A DNA stretch of 25,308 bases from DASVAL01 sp035649575 (lineage in GTDB: Bacteria > Planctomycetota > UBA1135 > UBA2386): assembly GCA_035649575.1 (NCBI GenBank), contig DASRJH010000315.1, positions 1 to 25,308 on the forward strand, in the 5' to 3' direction. A program made the translations under genes and the position numbers. Positions 24,138 through 25,308 of this stretch are shown piece by piece (within the stretch, counting starts at the first letter, position 1; each line of letters starts with the position of its first letter). The notes beneath the pieces are model-generated. The model was not told the DNA's origin, made no database searches, and saw only the letters and a list, made by a program, of their open reading frames with translations.

Positions 24138-25308
24138 TCAGAACGAGCCGATCGTCAGTGAGAGGGCGTTCGTGCTCGTGAGCGCCGTGATGCCAAGTAC
24201 GCCGAGCTCGACGGGCACGACCTGCTCGTGGAAGACCTGACCGGCGAGCACCGCGGTGTTCGGAATCGCGAGCTGCGTCGACACGGTGCCGCCCGCAGGA
24301 ATGTAGAGGTCGAGCAGGTCGGGGCTGACGAACAGCGAGCAACCCGGCACACCCTGGGGCACGATCGACGACAGTGGGATCGATGTCGTGCTGAAACCGA
24401 GCACAGCGAGCGCGAGCGCGTTCGCGGGCATGCCGGTCGCGACGGAACGGAACGTCGAGCCCGTCCACGGCAGCGACGTCGGGGTCAGTGCGTTGGGTCC
24501 ACCAGAACCGGTGCAACCAGCGCCGAACGAGGCAGCCGTTGCCGGACAGGTCGTGGTCAGCTGCGCGATGTAGACGGAGACGGCGCCGTCGACGACGGTG
24601 AACACACCACCCGCAACCAGGTCCCCGTTCGCGCGCGACGCCAGGGCATACACCCAATCGTTCATCCCCGGACCGGAAGCCCACCAGCTCACCGGCGACC
24701 AGCCCGCGCTGTTCCAACGAGCAATGTGTGTCGTGCTCACGCCCCCCATGGTGGTGAATCGACCACCGGCGACGAGGTCCCCATTGGGCCGCGTTGTCAG
24801 GGCAAGCACAGGGCTGTTCGCCCCCAACCAACCCAGTGGCGACCAGGTCGTGCCGTTCCAGCGCGCGATCGCGATGGCGCTCACGCCACCCGCAGTCGCG
24901 AACATGCCCCCCGCGACGAGATCCCCGCTCGGAAGCGTCGCGAGGGCGTTCACGTCGGCGGATGTCCCCGAACCCAGCGCCGACCAGCCGGTGCCGTCCC
25001 ACCGCGCGATGTAATTGGCGCTCACTCCGCCGGCAGTGGTGAAGGACCCACCGGCGACCAGATCTCCATTGGGCAGCGTCGTCAGCGCAAGGACGCGGTC
25101 GTTCGTGCCCGAGCCCAGCGCCGACCAGCTCGTTCCATCCCAGCGCGCGATGTTGTTGGCACTCACGCCACCGGCAGTGCTGAATGCGCCCCCCGCGACG
25201 AGGTCCCCGTTCGGAAGTCTCGCGAGCGCGAACACGCCCCCGTAGAACGCGAAGCTGGCGATCCCCGAACCCAGCGCCCACCAGTTCGTGCCGTCCCAGC
25301 GCGCGATG
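24138..25308 (-). CDS. Secreted propeller-repeat protein, N-terminus beyond the right edge
   Basis: The frame is open to the window edge, so at least 390 residues are visible and the signal peptide lies outside. The visible part begins with tandem repeats of about 47 residues of the form LPNGDLVAGGxFxTAGGVS, then IARWDGTxWSALGSG. Five are seen, the last two diverging. Trp and Gly placement suggests a kelch- or WD-like beta-propeller. After the repeats comes a globular C-terminal module (about 130 residues) with CPATAASFGAGCTGSGG and a closing ITALTSTNALSLTIGSF. This resembles the C-terminal domain common on secreted planctomycete proteins, ending in a S-N-A-L-x-x-x-I-G type motif. No catalytic residues are seen. 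It probably has a surface or extracellular role; the phylum link is inference. Confidence 0.85.
   Translation of the reverse strand, partial: IARWDGTNWWALGSGIASFAFYGGVFALARLPNGDLVAGGAFSTAGGVSANNIARWDGTSWSALGSGTNDRVLALTTLPNGDLVAGGSFTTAGGVSANYIARWDGTGWSALGSGTSADVNALATLPSGDLVAGGMFATAGGVSAIAIARWNGTTWSPLGWLGANSPVLALTTRPNGDLVAGGRFTTMGGVSTTHIARWNSAGWSPVSWWASGPGMNDWVYALASRANGDLVAGGVFTVVDGAVSVYIAQLTTTCPATAASFGAGCTGSGGPNALTPTSLPWTGSTFRSVATGMPANALALAVLGFSTTSIPLSSIVPQGVPGCSLFVSPDLLDLYIPAGGTVSTQLAIPNTAVLAGQVFHEQVVPVELGVLGITALTSTNALSLTIGSF
24545..25308 (-). repeat. Tandem coding repeats of about 141 bp
   Basis: Within the propeller gene, repeat units begin at about 25235, 25094, 24953, 24809 and 24653 (minus strand), with lengths 141, 141, 144 and 156 bp and a truncated fifth. 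A further partial unit reaches the window edge. The first two full units are near-identical at nucleotide level and the later ones diverge, suggesting recent duplication at the 5' end. Confidence 0.85.

Noticed and set aside
24545..25308. CRISPR-like array
   Set aside because: The repeats are about 141 bp, in frame, without unique spacers, and encode propeller units.

Overview
The window is about 25 kb of very GC-rich bacterial DNA and is almost entirely coding. Several traits point to the Planctomycetota: secreted FG-GAP/VCBS and HEAT-repeat proteins, a five-bladed 'GDLVAGG' propeller protein, a trypsin-like/PDZ protease next to an S41 protease, and a McsA-McsB-ClpC cluster beside a MurD-type ligase in a Gram-negative-looking genome. 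This assignment is inference from gene content. No rRNA or other decisive marker is present.

Layout. (1) 1-3803, minus strand: a translationally coupled operon of asparaginase (type II/ReAII fold), stand-alone NAD(P)H-hydrate dehydratase and a large secreted helical-repeat protein that runs off the left edge. (2) 3884-4306: a bifunctional-nuclease (DUF151) protein. (3) 4365-4867: two serine tRNA genes (anticodons TGA and GCT) flanking a 39-codon stump of a Ser/Thr protein kinase gene. (4) 4906-11188: a lipoprotein coupled to MurD, then McsA, McsB and ClpC (protein-arginine phosphorylation and Clp proteolysis), followed by DprA. (5) 12360-16861, minus: a small membrane protein coupled to a multi-pass membrane protein with an internal duplication, an S41 protease, and a DegP-like protease with PDZ. 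(6) 17055-19142: a secreted HEAT-repeat protein with a long Ser/Gly linker. (7) 19379-23983: two predicted selenoprotein genes, one on each strand, flanking a radical SAM/SPASM enzyme and a Gfo/Idh/MocA oxidoreductase. (8) 24138 to the right edge, minus: a secreted propeller-repeat protein.

Main discovery. Two genes are interrupted by in-frame TGA codons at positions where a redox cysteine is expected. The gene at 19379-20419 encodes a secreted protein with two thioredoxin-like domains. Each has its first CxxC cysteine replaced by TGA (U-G-S-C and U-P-W-C, codons 84 and 224). The gene at 23983-22730 encodes a secreted FG-GAP protein with one TGA at codon 103, giving a Sec-Cys pair. A GC-rich hairpin follows each of the three TGA codons at a suitable distance, and each apical loop begins N-G-U, as expected for bacterial SECIS elements read by SelB. 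This predicts an organism that uses selenocysteine in secreted redox proteins. The selA/selB/selC/selD machinery is not in this window.
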